NCBI GenBank assembly: GCA_022316685.1
Contig: JAKJHU010000076.1
Span: 2,366,001-2,430,000, forward strand
From: Progne subis subis
Taxonomy: Eukaryota; Chordata; Aves; Passeriformes; Hirundinidae
DNA length: 64,000 nt
Direction: 5' to 3'
The translations under genes and the position numbers were made by a program. Within the stretch, counting starts at the first letter, position 1; the number at the start of each line of letters is the position of its first letter. The notes under the pieces were generated by a model. The model worked only from the letters and a program-made list of their open reading frames with translations. It was not told where the DNA came from and ran no database searches. Positions 1-12,530 of this stretch are shown here, in pieces.

Positions 1-3000
1 ATTATATGCGCAATTGAAATTCCTCTGCATGTCCTAAGTTTTTCAACAAACTGATAAGCAGTCCAACTTTTATGACCTCAAGGATTTTAATGGTCACATT
101 TTGAAATCTTCTAGATTCTTGAATCTTAGTTAACCTGAATATTCAAAATATTTCAAATACTATGGACATTCCTGAAAAAACAATACTTTGGAGATGAATT
201 AGGCAGAAGTGCTCTATGTTTTTGGCTTTTTTTCTGGATTGTCCCTCTTTTTCCAAAGGAAATGCGGAATCCAGTCATAAAAATAAGATCCTATTGGTTA
301 AATATGATCTGTTGTCAGTATTCTGTCTTTCTTCTGAAGCCCTTGGTATCCTTGCTCCACACACTATACTGATAAATAGATCAGATTCACTTTGAACTTT
401 AGCTTTTGATAATCTTCAATTTAGACCAAACTAAAATAAGGAAAAAAAAAATCAAAATAATTTGCTCGTGCTAATGACTACTGGCAGTTCCCAGAGGGAA
501 TGGTTTTTATGCAGTACAACAGTCCAGGGGACACAGTTTAAATTTGCTCATGGGCAAAGTAGAATTTTCTTCCCAAACCCTATAGTGCTGGAAGATGTTT
601 TTCTTTTCTGCTGGTGGTTCCTTTAAGAAAACAAACAACCTTTACTGCATTAAGCTTATTTCTAAACCAAAATGGAATCTTAATCCAAAGAATGTACAAG
701 AACAATTGAAGCTCTGAAAAATCTTGCTTCTTGGCCTAGACCAATCATAATGATTTATTACCTCTTAGGTATGAAAGAGAAAAACTGAAAGGTTCCAGCA
801 AATTGCACTGGGCAGAAAGAAAGTACTTGCTCTTAGTTGGAATATTAATCCATCCTGATGTGGTGTCAAATCTGTGAAGATGCTGAAAAGAATACCAGGA
901 GAAAACACTCATCTGATCTAAATTACTGTCAAGGGCCGTTCTACGAAGCAGAATTTTCTTCATTGCTTCTAAGTTTCTAAAAAGAATGAGACATTTTATC
1001 TAATAAGCATTTATTAAATGAAAGATGCTACTACTGATACTAATGATTGAAAGAAACATCTTGAGATCAGTGTTCAAGCTTCAAAATGTTTCCACCATTT
1101 TCCCCTTACTGTAGATGGAATTTCCATAGGAAAAGGGCTTGTAAACAGCTAGTGTTCGATAGCTCAGTTCACTCAGCAGCCCTTAATGCCAGGTCCCTTT
1201 GAGTTTTTATGGATGTCCATAATCTCACTAAGATTTACACACACTTAATTGACATCATCATGGGAGAGAAGTAGTCTGCTACAACATGAAAAGTGTATAT
1301 TTGTTGGCTAAATGCTCTGCAAACATAAACTGACTCAGTTCAATTCAATCCCAAAACTCCCTTAGGGCTGATGCTGCATGCCCTGGAAAAGGAGACTTGC
1401 ATGCATCATGGAGAAGCTACTGTTTCGCCCTCTGATAAAGGGAACAAAATTTTCCAAAGTGTGCTTGTGATTGGCACAGACTGAGCCTCTTTAACCACTT
1501 CTGTTTTCAGGCAACTGCACTTGAAAACTTACAGTATACCGAATTGCCCCATTTTCACATTTCTTTAAGTACATATTTTGTTTTAAAGACTACAAAGTAC
1601 AACCACTGTTTGCTCATAGCTTGTATTCAATTAGAAAACTGACACAAGTCTATTAGTAAAGGAGTAGAATCTATTTTTAAAACTAGCTCTTCCTCCATAC
1701 GTCAGAAAGGAATAACACTTACAATCGAGTTTTAGCATCAGGTCTGTTTATGTATAGATGTTTATTTTCTTGTGTTACTGTAAGACCATATTGTGGTTTA
1801 TGTTATATAACACAGGGAATGGTTGCACTAAAAATCCAAACATGTAAAAAATCTCTACTTACAGTGGCTTTAGAAAACATTTGAAAAAAGTCCAAACCTG
1901 AAACCACAGATGTGACTTATGCAAAAATGAAACAGGATGGCCATGCTAAACAAAATAATTATAAGGCAGATGATCTGGAATCTTTCTAACTATCATAAGC
2001 TGTCCCTCTAAAAATTCTTGTAAAGCTTCAGTTTTGCCTTGTATAACAGGAGTGTTGTAGAAAATTAATTAAAATTTAGGATTTTATTTCATTTGAGTGA
2101 ATTGAAAAATAGACAAGTCTTAACCTTGTTCAGCTTTGCTTCAGTTCTTGGATATTATATTTTTCCTCTGCCTCCACTGTTTAATAAAGTTGCATCTTTT
2201 GCTATTGAATTCTCATTTTATTTCTTGTCCTCATTTTCCCCTTAGTCCAGGATGCCCTTGACTTTATCTTCAATTCCCTCTGATCGCATTGTTTGCTGGG
2301 AGCAACACCTTTTATTCTGTTCATCTCACTGTGGACTCAAGTTAAAAGCTGACCTTCACACTGCAACCCTCCTCAGCTCACTGCCCTCATGACAAGAGAC
2401 AACAAGGTCTCGGTAATATAAGTACTAAAAATATGAGAGAGAATTAGCAAGCAAGACTCCAACAGTAAAAGTTATTCAGGCAACTGGAGATACTCCTAAG
2501 TCTCTAGTGCCTCAACCAAAAGCTTTACGATGCCATCACTCCCTATTTTATCTGATCTTTTTTAGTCTAAAAAATTTGGGGTTCTAATTTAAAGTAAAGC
2601 ACCATTCAGGCCAAGATCACTGGGAAATTCAGAAGAAAACTAGGAGATAGGAGTTTAAATGCCTGTGCAGGAGGTACAGCTTGCATGGGCCACTAATAAG
2701 ACGAAGAAAGACCTGAAGAAGTCATCTAATTCAATGCCCTGCCCCAGGACAAGACCAGTAAAATTTCAACCTCCCTTAGATTAGTCTTTCTATCCTGTTC
2801 TGGATGACTGACAAAATAAGTGCCTTACCCTCCATAATCTCACACAGAAGCACAATAGGAGCAAAAAGAAAGAAAACTCAGACTAACAAAGGTGGAAGAA
2901 GGTTAACCAAACCTTTTCAAGCATGCAGAAAAAAAAATAAAAATATTGTGAAAACTGTGACAGGTCCTATTTTATATGTGCACGTTTTGTTGAATCACTT

Positions 3001-5260
3001 CAGCCCTGTGGAAGCTGAGGCCATGGGCATGAAATAAAAGACTGCTTTAGTTCTCATTTCATCTATGTTGGAAAACTGAACTAGTGTATGGTACAGAGAA
3101 AGCAGTTACCAGCTCAACCTCTGTAAAAATATGAAACAATTTGGGCGTCTACATTACTAGATGTTTGAAATATTTTGTAAGGAATGTGTAAATGACAGTA
3201 TTTTTTCACTGACCAGATCCAAACTGAGCCTCATGTCAGGCAGCCAAGGCTGAAATGTCTGTTAAAGAAAAACTGAAACTACATATTGATCTCTCCATTT
3301 TAAGCAAGAAAACACTCCCTCATTTTTCAGGAAGAAATCAGAGATCGGAATAAAATCCACTGCTGCTGTCCCCACGTCCCACTTCTTTGATTTCTTTGTG
3401 AAAGGTCAGGATGTGATTTATATTGCCCAGTGGGAACAAGCAGCAATAATCAAATACCAAAAGCACTTTATTTGTATCGACACTTTAAATTCTATTAACT
3501 CTCATTTATCTAGAGCTTGATTTTCTGTTTTGTGCATTAGGCAGTCAGGACAGACAAACACTGAATCTAATTTACATATTTGGGGTTAGGCACTGGAGCT
3601 ACATGAGTGTAGCTATTCTGCTCCCAGGAGCAAGATGAGACTGAAAACAATACAGATGTCTTTGCAGGGTGCATGATCTAAGGTAAGAAAACTTGTGGCT
3701 TTATACCTGCTTCTTGAAGGGTCAGCGGCTTGCTGCCACAACCCTGCAAACAAGAGCAGCTCAGTTCCAGCAGACCTGCAGTCTCTGCCTTGGTGCTGGT
3801 AGCTATATGGAGCTGGATTGGCTCCACTAGAAACCTTCAGATGTTTCTGAATCTCATTTCCCTGTGCACATACTATTAGGGAGATAATATGGGGAGTTAA
3901 ACGTACAAATAGAGAGAGCATGTGAAGCCCTTTCCCATTAACACAGTGTTACTGCAGGGAAGTTGCTCAGTCAGTAACAATAAGGAGGAGTAACACCTGT
4001 AAGAACCTTAGCCAAATGTCACTGATGAGGACTGGAAAGCTTACCAGTTACAAATAAGTGAATGGCAAAAACTAGATGGAAGGGGCAAGTTCTCTAGGGT
4101 CAGTGTCAGGAAATAATTAAAAGCATATAAGAAACTGATGAAAGAAGAAATTTATTAAGAAGCACTTCCTATCAAGACTGCGTATGAGACAGTGCTACAG
4201 TATCCTCAGGGAAATTCTTGAATTATTTAAAATTTTACTTGAAAAAGCAGTGGGGAATATCAATTTATTACAAAATGGAATAAATGAGAGCAAACAGGCC
4301 TTTCCCATTTCTAATTGCTACAAATCATGAAATCAATTCTTCTGTTTGCATCAGTTTAGATGAAGGAAAAGAGAATTCTAGGATTCTGTGGTAACCCAAT
4401 AAGTCTTCTCAAAGACAGATGCTATTCACAAAACTGTGCCATGACCAAGAGCACCAGGTACTCACTAAGTAGCAAAGATGTAAATTCATTGACCCAGAAA
4501 GACTTCCATGTTCAGTGAATTGTGGAATATTTTCTATTTAAGTCACTGGAGATAAGGTAAATTGGCGCTTTATCCTCTGTTTACTGATGGGAAAAACTGA
4601 GCTGCAGAGTGGTAAAAGCCTTTCTCAAAATCACAGAGAAAGGCATCTCTAAACACAAAGCTGGGATTCATGAACTTCTGACTCCCAGTTCCATGACTGG
4701 CCCCTTTTATTTCTGACCATCCTTTCACACAGTTGCTCTACTTCAGATTGTAGCATTGGATTTTAATGACTTCATGCTTTCCAGCGCCTTTAGGGAGCAG
4801 GGAAAAGGCTGATGCAGATGCATAGACCCCTTCTGTCACTGCATGTCAGCATGTCAACCTGGGATTACAGCTGGCACTGTTCTTTCTGCAGGCAATGTGA
4901 TCAGAAAAGCACAAAGTTGTTCAAGCCTGTGATCCCTCAGGACAGATGTTTGTTTGCTCATCTTTACTGTGCACACATGTGTGTTTATGAGAGAGAGACA
5001 GGGACAGAAGGAGAGTTAGGGGGCGGGGGAGAGAGAGAAGAAATAAAACATAAAAACTCTGACCAGGAGAACTGAAATAGAGCTAACCCAGGAGAGAAAC
5101 GTAAATCTATTAATGCCTGGGAACTCACTGCACTGTGCTGTGCAGCAGGATTCTATTTAGCCTGAGTCTCCATCTGAAAAAAATATTTCTCCATCCTTCT
5201 CTGCACTACATTATACAGCTAAATTTCATGTACCATCAAATAGCTGAACCAATAGCTATT
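1..5260 (-). other. NRXN3: NRXN3 intron downstream of the exon, distal part
   Basis: I see no exon, RNA gene or recognisable transposon. The sequence is AT-rich with short chance frames only. A short G/A-rich stretch (about 4988-5046, GAGAGAGAGACAGGG type) is the only compositional feature. I looked here for the splice-site-4 cassette exon (a NERF...PVEEWLQEK-type peptide on the minus strand) and did not find it, but the search was by eye. Confidence 0.7.
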
Positions 5261-5379
5261 GTTTGGATGGGGCTTTGAGCAATGTGGTCTACTGGAAGGT
5301 GTCCCTGTCCGTGGCAGGGGGTTTGGAACTAGATGATCTTAAAGGCCCCTTTCAACACAAGTCCTTCTGTGGTTCTAAT
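5261..5379 (+). mobile_element. CR1 LINE, 3' terminal fragment
   Basis: The stretch reads GGATGGGGCTTTGAGCAA, then GGTCTACTGGAAGGTGTCCC, GGCAGGGGGTTTGGAACTAG, ATGATCTTAAAGG and ends TCTGTGGTTCTAAT. These are the final roughly 120 bases of the avian CR1 consensus in order, ending near its characteristic ATTCT-type terminal repeat. The copy is severely 5'-truncated, as most CR1s are, and has no coding capacity. It lies antisense to NRXN3. Confidence 0.93.
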
Positions 5380-8300
5380 TAATCTTATGACAGCAAAGGA
5401 GAAATTTACCAGAAATCATTTTTGATCAGGTCTATGCTTGGTACTTGGACCTTGAACAATCATGGAGCAATGGACACAAACAGACGAGAACAGCTTAAAA
5501 TATGTGAGGATTCAGTCAGGATACACATGCCTGTGTTAACAGCTGTATACTTTGGCGTGGAATTGTTGGGAAGAGTAAGCCATCAGGATATACCTATATC
5601 TCTTAGCATGCAATTACTATTCATGGAAAATGGCAGGATGTCAAAGAAATACAGGAAAAAACACATGGATTGTATCTGTTTTGCACCACAGTATCTCAGG
5701 GACTGGGACTCAAAGGCCTGTAGTAAGTATACGAATGCAATGCCAATACTTAGGGATATTCCTTGGCCCAGGGTTCTTAAATCCGATAGCGGGTGAGAAC
5801 AACTAGGCAGAAAGATTCATAAGTGCCCTATGGATACTGTATCTTGGAATATTTTAAGTGATCATTCTTACACAGAGCAAATCTAGGTCATAAAGCTCAT
5901 CTCTTTATAAGCTTCAGTTTATGCCATACTACCATTGTCAAAGGTTAATACAACTTTTCCTAGGCATTCACTCTGTCTTGCAAGAATTTGTCTTACAAAG
6001 AGCCCTAGTCAATAGAATTAAGCTAAGAGGAAAGAACTGAGATGTGAGAATCAATATCATCAATGGAAAAAGAATCAGAGAAATAGAGAAAAATTACAGA
6101 TGCCACTAAACTACCTAGGTTTTGGTGTGTTATGCTTTAAATTTGGCTGAGCAATGAGGTGCCAGTGTAGCAGAGTAACTTCTCCAGCTGCAGAAGAAGT
6201 GGAAGTATTTCCGTACAATCCTGTCTTCTTGAATAAATTAATGAGGGGGAAAAAAGGAACCATTTGCTTTCAAACTGAGAAGTACAAACATAATTACTGT
6301 AGATATGATACAAACACATACAGCTTATTTGACTCCATATTTCAGATCACAAACTAAATGCAAAAGTAGGGCAATTTTTTTAGAAGGACATCATTTGGGG
6401 CATATTTTTGTTGTTGCCATGGTGGGTTACTGTAATTCTCGGGAGCATCAGACAATTGACAGATCTCAGACTCAATAAGTTTGATTAGCTGAACAATCAG
6501 GCTCTGGGAAGACAGAAGAGAATCCCAAATCCTAGACCATAAAAAAGAATTGTCATTTTGACCATTAAAGCAAATTTTCTTCTAAAGTGTTTGGTATTCA
6601 TCTGTAGATTTGACATATTGGACATCTAGTCTGATTCAGGAAGATGTAAGAGTGTTGCTACACTAATTCAGCTAACAGCTGAATATATAATACATATCTC
6701 TGGTTTTTTTGGAGAGCACCAAAAAAACCTTTCCTCAAACTGTTAGTACTTCCTGGTAATATTTTCTTTATCTAGTCTATAAACAAGATAAAGTATTTTG
6801 GCTAAATTAAAACTAGTATTGCCTCTGTGGCATGAATCTGCATTTTAGAACAACCTTTTATGTGATTGTTATGTAGAAGTAATAAAGACTGCTAAGAATA
6901 TTTCTTATTCTTCTCCCCTCTCACAGATCTCAAGGTGTATCAGTGGGATCTTGGGTGGGAATTAGATGGTCATGAAGATGCATGAAGATGCTTTTCTGTG
7001 TTTACTTCCTTCCTTAGGTAAATTCCTTCTTTCAACCCTACTGCTGCTAAATTATATTGTGCTGTTTGTTCTGCTTTGTTACCTTACATGTCTTTGTAAA
7101 GACCCATGCATTTCCCTCTTTCTTGATGCCAAGCTGACAAATTCCAGTGCTTGATAGACTGCCACTGACATGGGCTTGAGGTACTTGGCGAAGCTAAAAC
7201 TACAGCTCACTCAGACTGAATACAGTGTGTTGCAAGAGCTCAGATCAGTTTTATCCATTGCTCACAGGAGCAATGGATACTGTACGCCACAATATAACCA
7301 CTTTTTCTTTGTTTGTTTTCTGTCTTTTCTCTCTTCTGTCCTCAAAAATAGAATTTGGAAGACAGAAAATTCTTACACTTGCATGAAACTCTTTGAGGAT
7401 GGGGCAAGTCAGAAATAAACCACAGCTTCATTTTTTTCTTTGGGAAAGCAAAACTCAAAGTACCTGGCAAAGTAACTCTTAAGCTTATTGGCAACATTTA
7501 TGTAACTTTTATATCACGAATACCTGCATTAACAGGAGTATTTTTGCACAAATTCTCAAGTATGTTTGTTGATGACTTCATGTATGGAGGTTTGTATGTC
7601 AGTGGATACAGAGGAACAAAACTTGAGTGTTCATGTCAAGTAGCCATATTCATCAGTTTTCCAATCCTATAAATATACTATAGATGCTATAGCCCTGCAG
7701 TGACAAGTTACAATCGGCTCTTGATTTCATCAGCTTGTCATGCGTTAATCATCCCTCTTGGCAGATCTTTCAACATATGTCACAGTGCTGCCTTCAAAAT
7801 GTGCTTCTCCAATTCTGTTTTATTAACCCTGTCTTTTTCTATGTTTTAGACTCATTATGAAATACAGTAAATCTGTCAAAGGCACTTTATATGCTGTCTC
7901 CAATTCATGCTGATAGGAAGCATCTGAGAGCTCATTTAAGTGCCACAAAATGAGTAAAATACGAAAAATCAAAATCCACAAAAAAGTGTGTGACAAGAAC
8001 CCTGGTGATCACATTCAGCCTACAGGGCTAATCAAAAATCAGTTATTTATTCCTTACTCATTGCCCATTCAGAAGGACATTTGTATAGGAAAATATTAAG
8101 ACCACAGCAGTGGGATCTGGTAGCACCAAGAAAAAAAAATCCCCTCAGCATGCAGATCATCTTATTAATGATTCTAAGTTGTCCAGCACAAGATAGATGT
8201 GCCTTTTCATGGAGACAACTGGATTAAGCCAAACTTCTTACTATTACCTTGGTTTCAGAAGCGAAAAGGAGATCAAAACAGCCTCAAGTCTGAGAGATGG

Positions 8301-9798
8301 AAGAGATTGCTAGAGGGGCACAAGTAGGCAGAAGCCAATTTTTTTTTTGTGGGGAGTTGAAGGGTAGAAAGAAGAGGAAATGGCTGCCAAAATCATTCTT
8401 CAAGACACAGAGTGAATTTGGGGGAGGAGGACCCAGGCTCTGCAAAGCACAGAGAACTAGCAATTTTCTCTAAGAAGGCTCCATTACAGAACATTTGCAA
8501 ATCACGGAAGTGGTACAATATGAGCCATGTAGAGGTACTGTGCAGAGATAAGTAGAAACTTAAAGAACTTGTTGCAATGATTCAGAAATCTCAGTTAGAT
8601 CTGCTTTTTTCTTGTTAATTTCACAATCAGCATTAGACTTTGCATCAATGAGCTCACAAGAACTAATAATCACAACATTTCACATTATTTACAGTATCAG
8701 TGCACATCAGATGAAGAAAGGATATATAATCTTTTCCTAATTTCCCCAGTGATGATACTATTAGACCATCTAAACTTACCTTCTTTTTCTTGTCTAATGC
8801 ATTATAAATTAAATAAAGCAAAGTTGGAAGAGGTAATATCCCATTAATAACAGTTAAAAACAGACAAGCTTTCAGAAACAGAAGGCGCAAAAAGAATGAC
8901 AGAAGGAGAAAACTATATAATGTTACTGGTTAAAAAAAACCAACCAACAAACCTACCAAGAAGTACTTATATATCCAGAACTAAGGCTGCTTTTTTTCAA
9001 CTGTATTGGGCTGACTCGTAAAAACTATTAACCTTCAGTAATTCTGCCTCTATAAGTGAAGACTAATACAGACATCACACACTATTTCTCTACAACTAAG
9101 GCAATCTTATTTCCTAGGCTGGTCAGCAGGTAGCAAAACAGAGCGAAGAGAAGGCAGCTCAATCCCCTGCTTCAGTCTTGGGAAATCTACTGACTCCTCC
9201 TGCTTGGCAATAAAGCCCGTGAGATGAACTCCAGCATGCACAAAGAATCTGGATAAAATCTTGTGAGACCTTCTGCTTCAAGGACAAGATAGGGATAATA
9301 TCTAAAAATCAGCAGTCATGGGTGGGAGCTGCCTTGTATACTTTACATCAAACAAATCCTTGCTAAATTTTGTCTTTAACAACTACAACAACCACTGCAT
9401 TATCTGAGGAAATTCCTCATCATAACAAGCTCTTGTGTGTTTTATGTAATTCCTTTACAAATAACCTTGAGCCTTCTGTATGTCCTCTTAATATCTCAGG
9501 AGAGGATCTCACTTCCTCCTCCTCTCTTCCTCTCCTGCCTGCCTCCCCCAACCCCCCATCTCAATTATCTCTTGCTGTCTTCTGGGTGGTTATGTTTAAT
9601 CTCAGGATTAGGCAGAAGCCTGCAGTTTGCTTTGAACAGCTTATCAGCTTCCAAGAGACATTTACAGGGAGAGAAAGACTCCAGTTTTGATAGCAGTAAT
9701 TGTATTTAGCTTGTAAGATACAAGGCTATTTATCTCACGGCTGGGAAATCACAGAGTGAGAGAAAGAAAATGTTGTCAATAAAAAACTAAATAAAGCC
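5380..9798 (-). other. NRXN3: NRXN3 intron, no gene seen
   Basis: No coding exon or RNA gene is supported. A 124-codon plus-strand frame at 5422-5796 resembles nothing I know and is of a length expected by chance here. A 12-bp hairpin (7252-7279), a pseudo-exon-like segment (8780-8868) and a small A-run plus CCAACCAAC tract (8932-8957) are the only local structures. C/T-rich stretches occur near 9515-9570. Confidence 0.65.
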
Positions 9799-9977
9799 GA
9801 GAAGAGAAGAGAAGAGAAGAGAAGAGAAGAGAAGAGAAGAGAAGAGAAGAGAAGAGAAGAGAAGAGAAGAGAAGAGAAGAGAAGAGAAGAGAAGAGAAGA
9901 GAAGAGAAGAGAAGAGAAGAGAAGAGAAGAGAAGAGAAGAGAAGAGAAGAGAAGAGAAGAGAAGAGAAGAGAAGAGA
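9799..9977 (+). repeat. Perfect pentanucleotide microsatellite (AAGAG)n, about 36 units
   Basis: The unit GAAGA repeats without visible interruption for about 179 bases between AATAAAGCC and CTCCTCAGAG. All bases are purines on the plus strand, so NRXN3 pre-mRNA carries the complementary pyrimidine tract. Such tracts are usually highly length-polymorphic, and long purine-pyrimidine mirror repeats can form triplex (H-DNA). The copy number in this assembly may reflect read or assembly limits. Confidence 0.98.
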
Positions 9978-12107
9978 CTCCTCAGAGTCCTTTCAGTAGA
10001 GGGATGAGATGAAAAATGTACTTATTGAACAAAAAATTATGCCAATTGCGGAAGGAGACTGAAAATAACAAGGGAAAGGTAATAAATGCCTTGAGTAGGA
10101 CAAGAAATTACCTTTTGCAAAGCAGACTATGAAATCTCATTCAGTAGTCACAGTTGTGTAAAACCCATGGAATTTTATTTGTAGAGATGGGTAGAACTAT
10201 TTTCAGAGATACTGAGAACCAACACTGCATTTAAAGATAGCTGGATCTGTGGATATCCACATCTCTAGAAATGAAATCTGGTTTTTTGTTTTTCAAAGAA
10301 ATTTACAATAGTACCCATCATGGATCGTGGGGTGCCATGCTACACATACTACTTAAACCAACTTCATGTTCCTCACTTATAAAATGCCCTTTCCATTTCA
10401 CATCTGCAGTATTCAGTCTGCTCTTCACCTAATTTTTTTTTTTTTCTACTGCAGAAAAAGTAGTTGGTGCCTGGATGAATGAACAGGAATATCAGGCTTG
10501 TTTTGACATACACTACAGATCTGTCATCCCACAAAGTATTTCTCTGCAAGGACAGACAGTGAACAGAGTAAAAAAAATCTGTCCAGCCTAAGAACTAATG
10601 AAAACTTAGGGACTGAGGTATCCCAGTTCTGTGTAAAGACAGATTTATTTCTAACTATTCTAAAAATTTCTGTAAACTGTCTCAAATTTGATGGGTTTCA
10701 TTTTAATCAAAACAAAAACATGTTAGATACTTCCTCTTCCTGAAGTCTGGGTTCCAAAATTACTCCAATTTCATCATTAAAGTATTTCTTTAGATATAGA
10801 GAAGACTCTCCCCAGGAACATAAAAACAGGAAAATAACAATGACCAAGCACAACCTGGATGTTTTCTGGGATGTACACAAAAGGATGAAAGCATGTGAGA
10901 CAACAGAGGGGAGGCAGCCACGGAAAACTGAACTTCAGATTACAGCAAACATTTTATATCCTGAGAAAAATTCTATCTCATTGTGATAACCAACTTAATG
11001 AATCAAGCATGACGAAACTAGCTGTCAGTACAGCCTATGGAAAAAGTCCATCTCCTTACAGCGTTCTTGAGAGAGAGGAGAAAGGGCAAAATTAATGCAA
11101 ATAAATCACAAATGGCTCAATGGTTTTGGCTGAACCAAAACAGCTGAATTGCAGATAGCAGCTTCTGTACTAACACTACCTTTTTGACATCTCCCAGTTC
11201 TCAGGGGCTTTGTCTCAGGTACCTATATTGGGTCACTGTTCTCACTGTACAGTAACAGAAACTCTGGCACTTTGAAAGATGCGAGATCATTTCTAGTAAT
11301 TTGGATTATTTCAGTCACAAACCCAACTTTAGCTCCACGTTAATTCACTCCTTCACCATTTTTCTCTGACCCTTTTCCTTACAAGAAAGTGTAAAGTTCA
11401 TGTTGCAGGTGACTGGAATGCAATTGGATGCTATAAAACCCAAAATGTCAGTGCCTGTGTTGTAGGTTTGTTGTCATTCTATTTTCCTTGTCTTTTGTTT
11501 GAAGTTGTAAAAATAGAGCTTTGGAGCCTTTTGGTCCCATTGGGCTAGTTTCAGTTAATTTCAATTTAACTAAAGACTGTATTTTAAGGAAAGCCAATAT
11601 TTTCTCACTTTGCTCATTTAATGAATATCCAACTTTTATTTGTACTTTTCATTGAGCAAGTAATTATGAGTCTAATGTATAATCCTTCCACCAGCAATAA
11701 AACTCAGAGAGGAGCATGGAAATGCCATTTAGAATGCAGCCCTGACTGAAGATTGCACCATGTGTGATGACAAAGAAAGCGCATTAGATAGTTTCTAAAA
11801 TTTGTAAACGTTAAGGCTGTAGCACTATGTGGAAAACCAAGTACACAAGAAATTGTTCATTTTACAGACAATGCAGGGTGCCCAAGCAAGCATGGTCGAC
11901 AAATGCAACATTTTTTAAGCACTACAAATAACTGTGTTTCCAGAATTGACATGATCCTATGTGAAACAGGGGATTACTTAGTTAGTATCGCTCAAGTTTG
12001 ATATGAATTTAAATTTTCAGCTGAAACACACTGGATTAGCCTGGGTCCATTCAACATTTACAGAGCTGAATCTCTGCTGAACACAGGTTTGGTCTTGCAG
12101 TCAGATC

Positions 12108-12135
12108 AAAAAAAAAAAAAAAAAAAAAAAAAAAA
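12108..12135 (+). repeat. Poly-A run (28)
   Basis: Twenty-eight consecutive A follow CAGATC and are followed by CCAATAG. I could not identify a retroposon body upstream, so this may be an expanded A-tract rather than a retroposon tail. Confidence 0.95.
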
Positions 12136-12401
12136 CCAATAGTGCAAGTTTGGTTTGTGAAAGACAACAAGTAATTAATTTCAAAAGCTCCTGTTCAGTC
12201 TTTTTTTTAAACCATTGACTGCCCAGAAAATGGGACTAATAAGTATTGGTTTCCTGTAATTATTGGTTCATTGAATCCTTTCTGAATCTTAGGCATTCAT
12301 AATGCCACTCTATTATATGGATATTCTGGCATTTAACATGAATTAACATCAAGCCACAGTCCTTTCCTCTGGGAAGGCTGGAACATTGCCCACCTCCCTT
12401 G

Positions 12402-12403
<2 letters not shown>

Positions 12404-12450
<47 letters not shown>

Positions 12451-12530
12451 GTGTGTGTGTGTGGTTTTTTTGTTTTGTTTTGTTTTGTTTTGTTTTGCTT
12501 TGTTTCTTGGTTGGTTTGCTTGGTTTTTTC
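12404..12530 (+). repeat. Poly-T (46) followed by a (GT)n and (TTTTG)n low-complexity block
   Basis: Forty-six T are followed by about six GT units, then several TTTTG units and T/G-rich sequence to about 12530. On the minus strand this is an A/C-rich block ending in a long A run. The lysine-rich and phenylalanine-rich frames over it are artefacts of composition. Confidence 0.95.

Noticed and set aside
5422..5796. 124-codon plus-strand frame after the CR1 tail
   Set aside because: The length is expected by chance in 64 kb of six frames; no recognised domain and no splice or promoter context.
7252..7279. MicroRNA precursor
   Set aside because: The stem is only 12 bp with a 4-nt loop, too short for Drosha/Dicer processing.
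9799..9977. CRISPR-like regular repeats
   Set aside because: It is a contiguous pentanucleotide microsatellite without spacers, in vertebrate DNA.
12108..12135. Poly-A runs as tails of processed pseudogenes
   Set aside because: No recognisable gene-derived sequence or target-site duplication was seen next to this or the other A runs.
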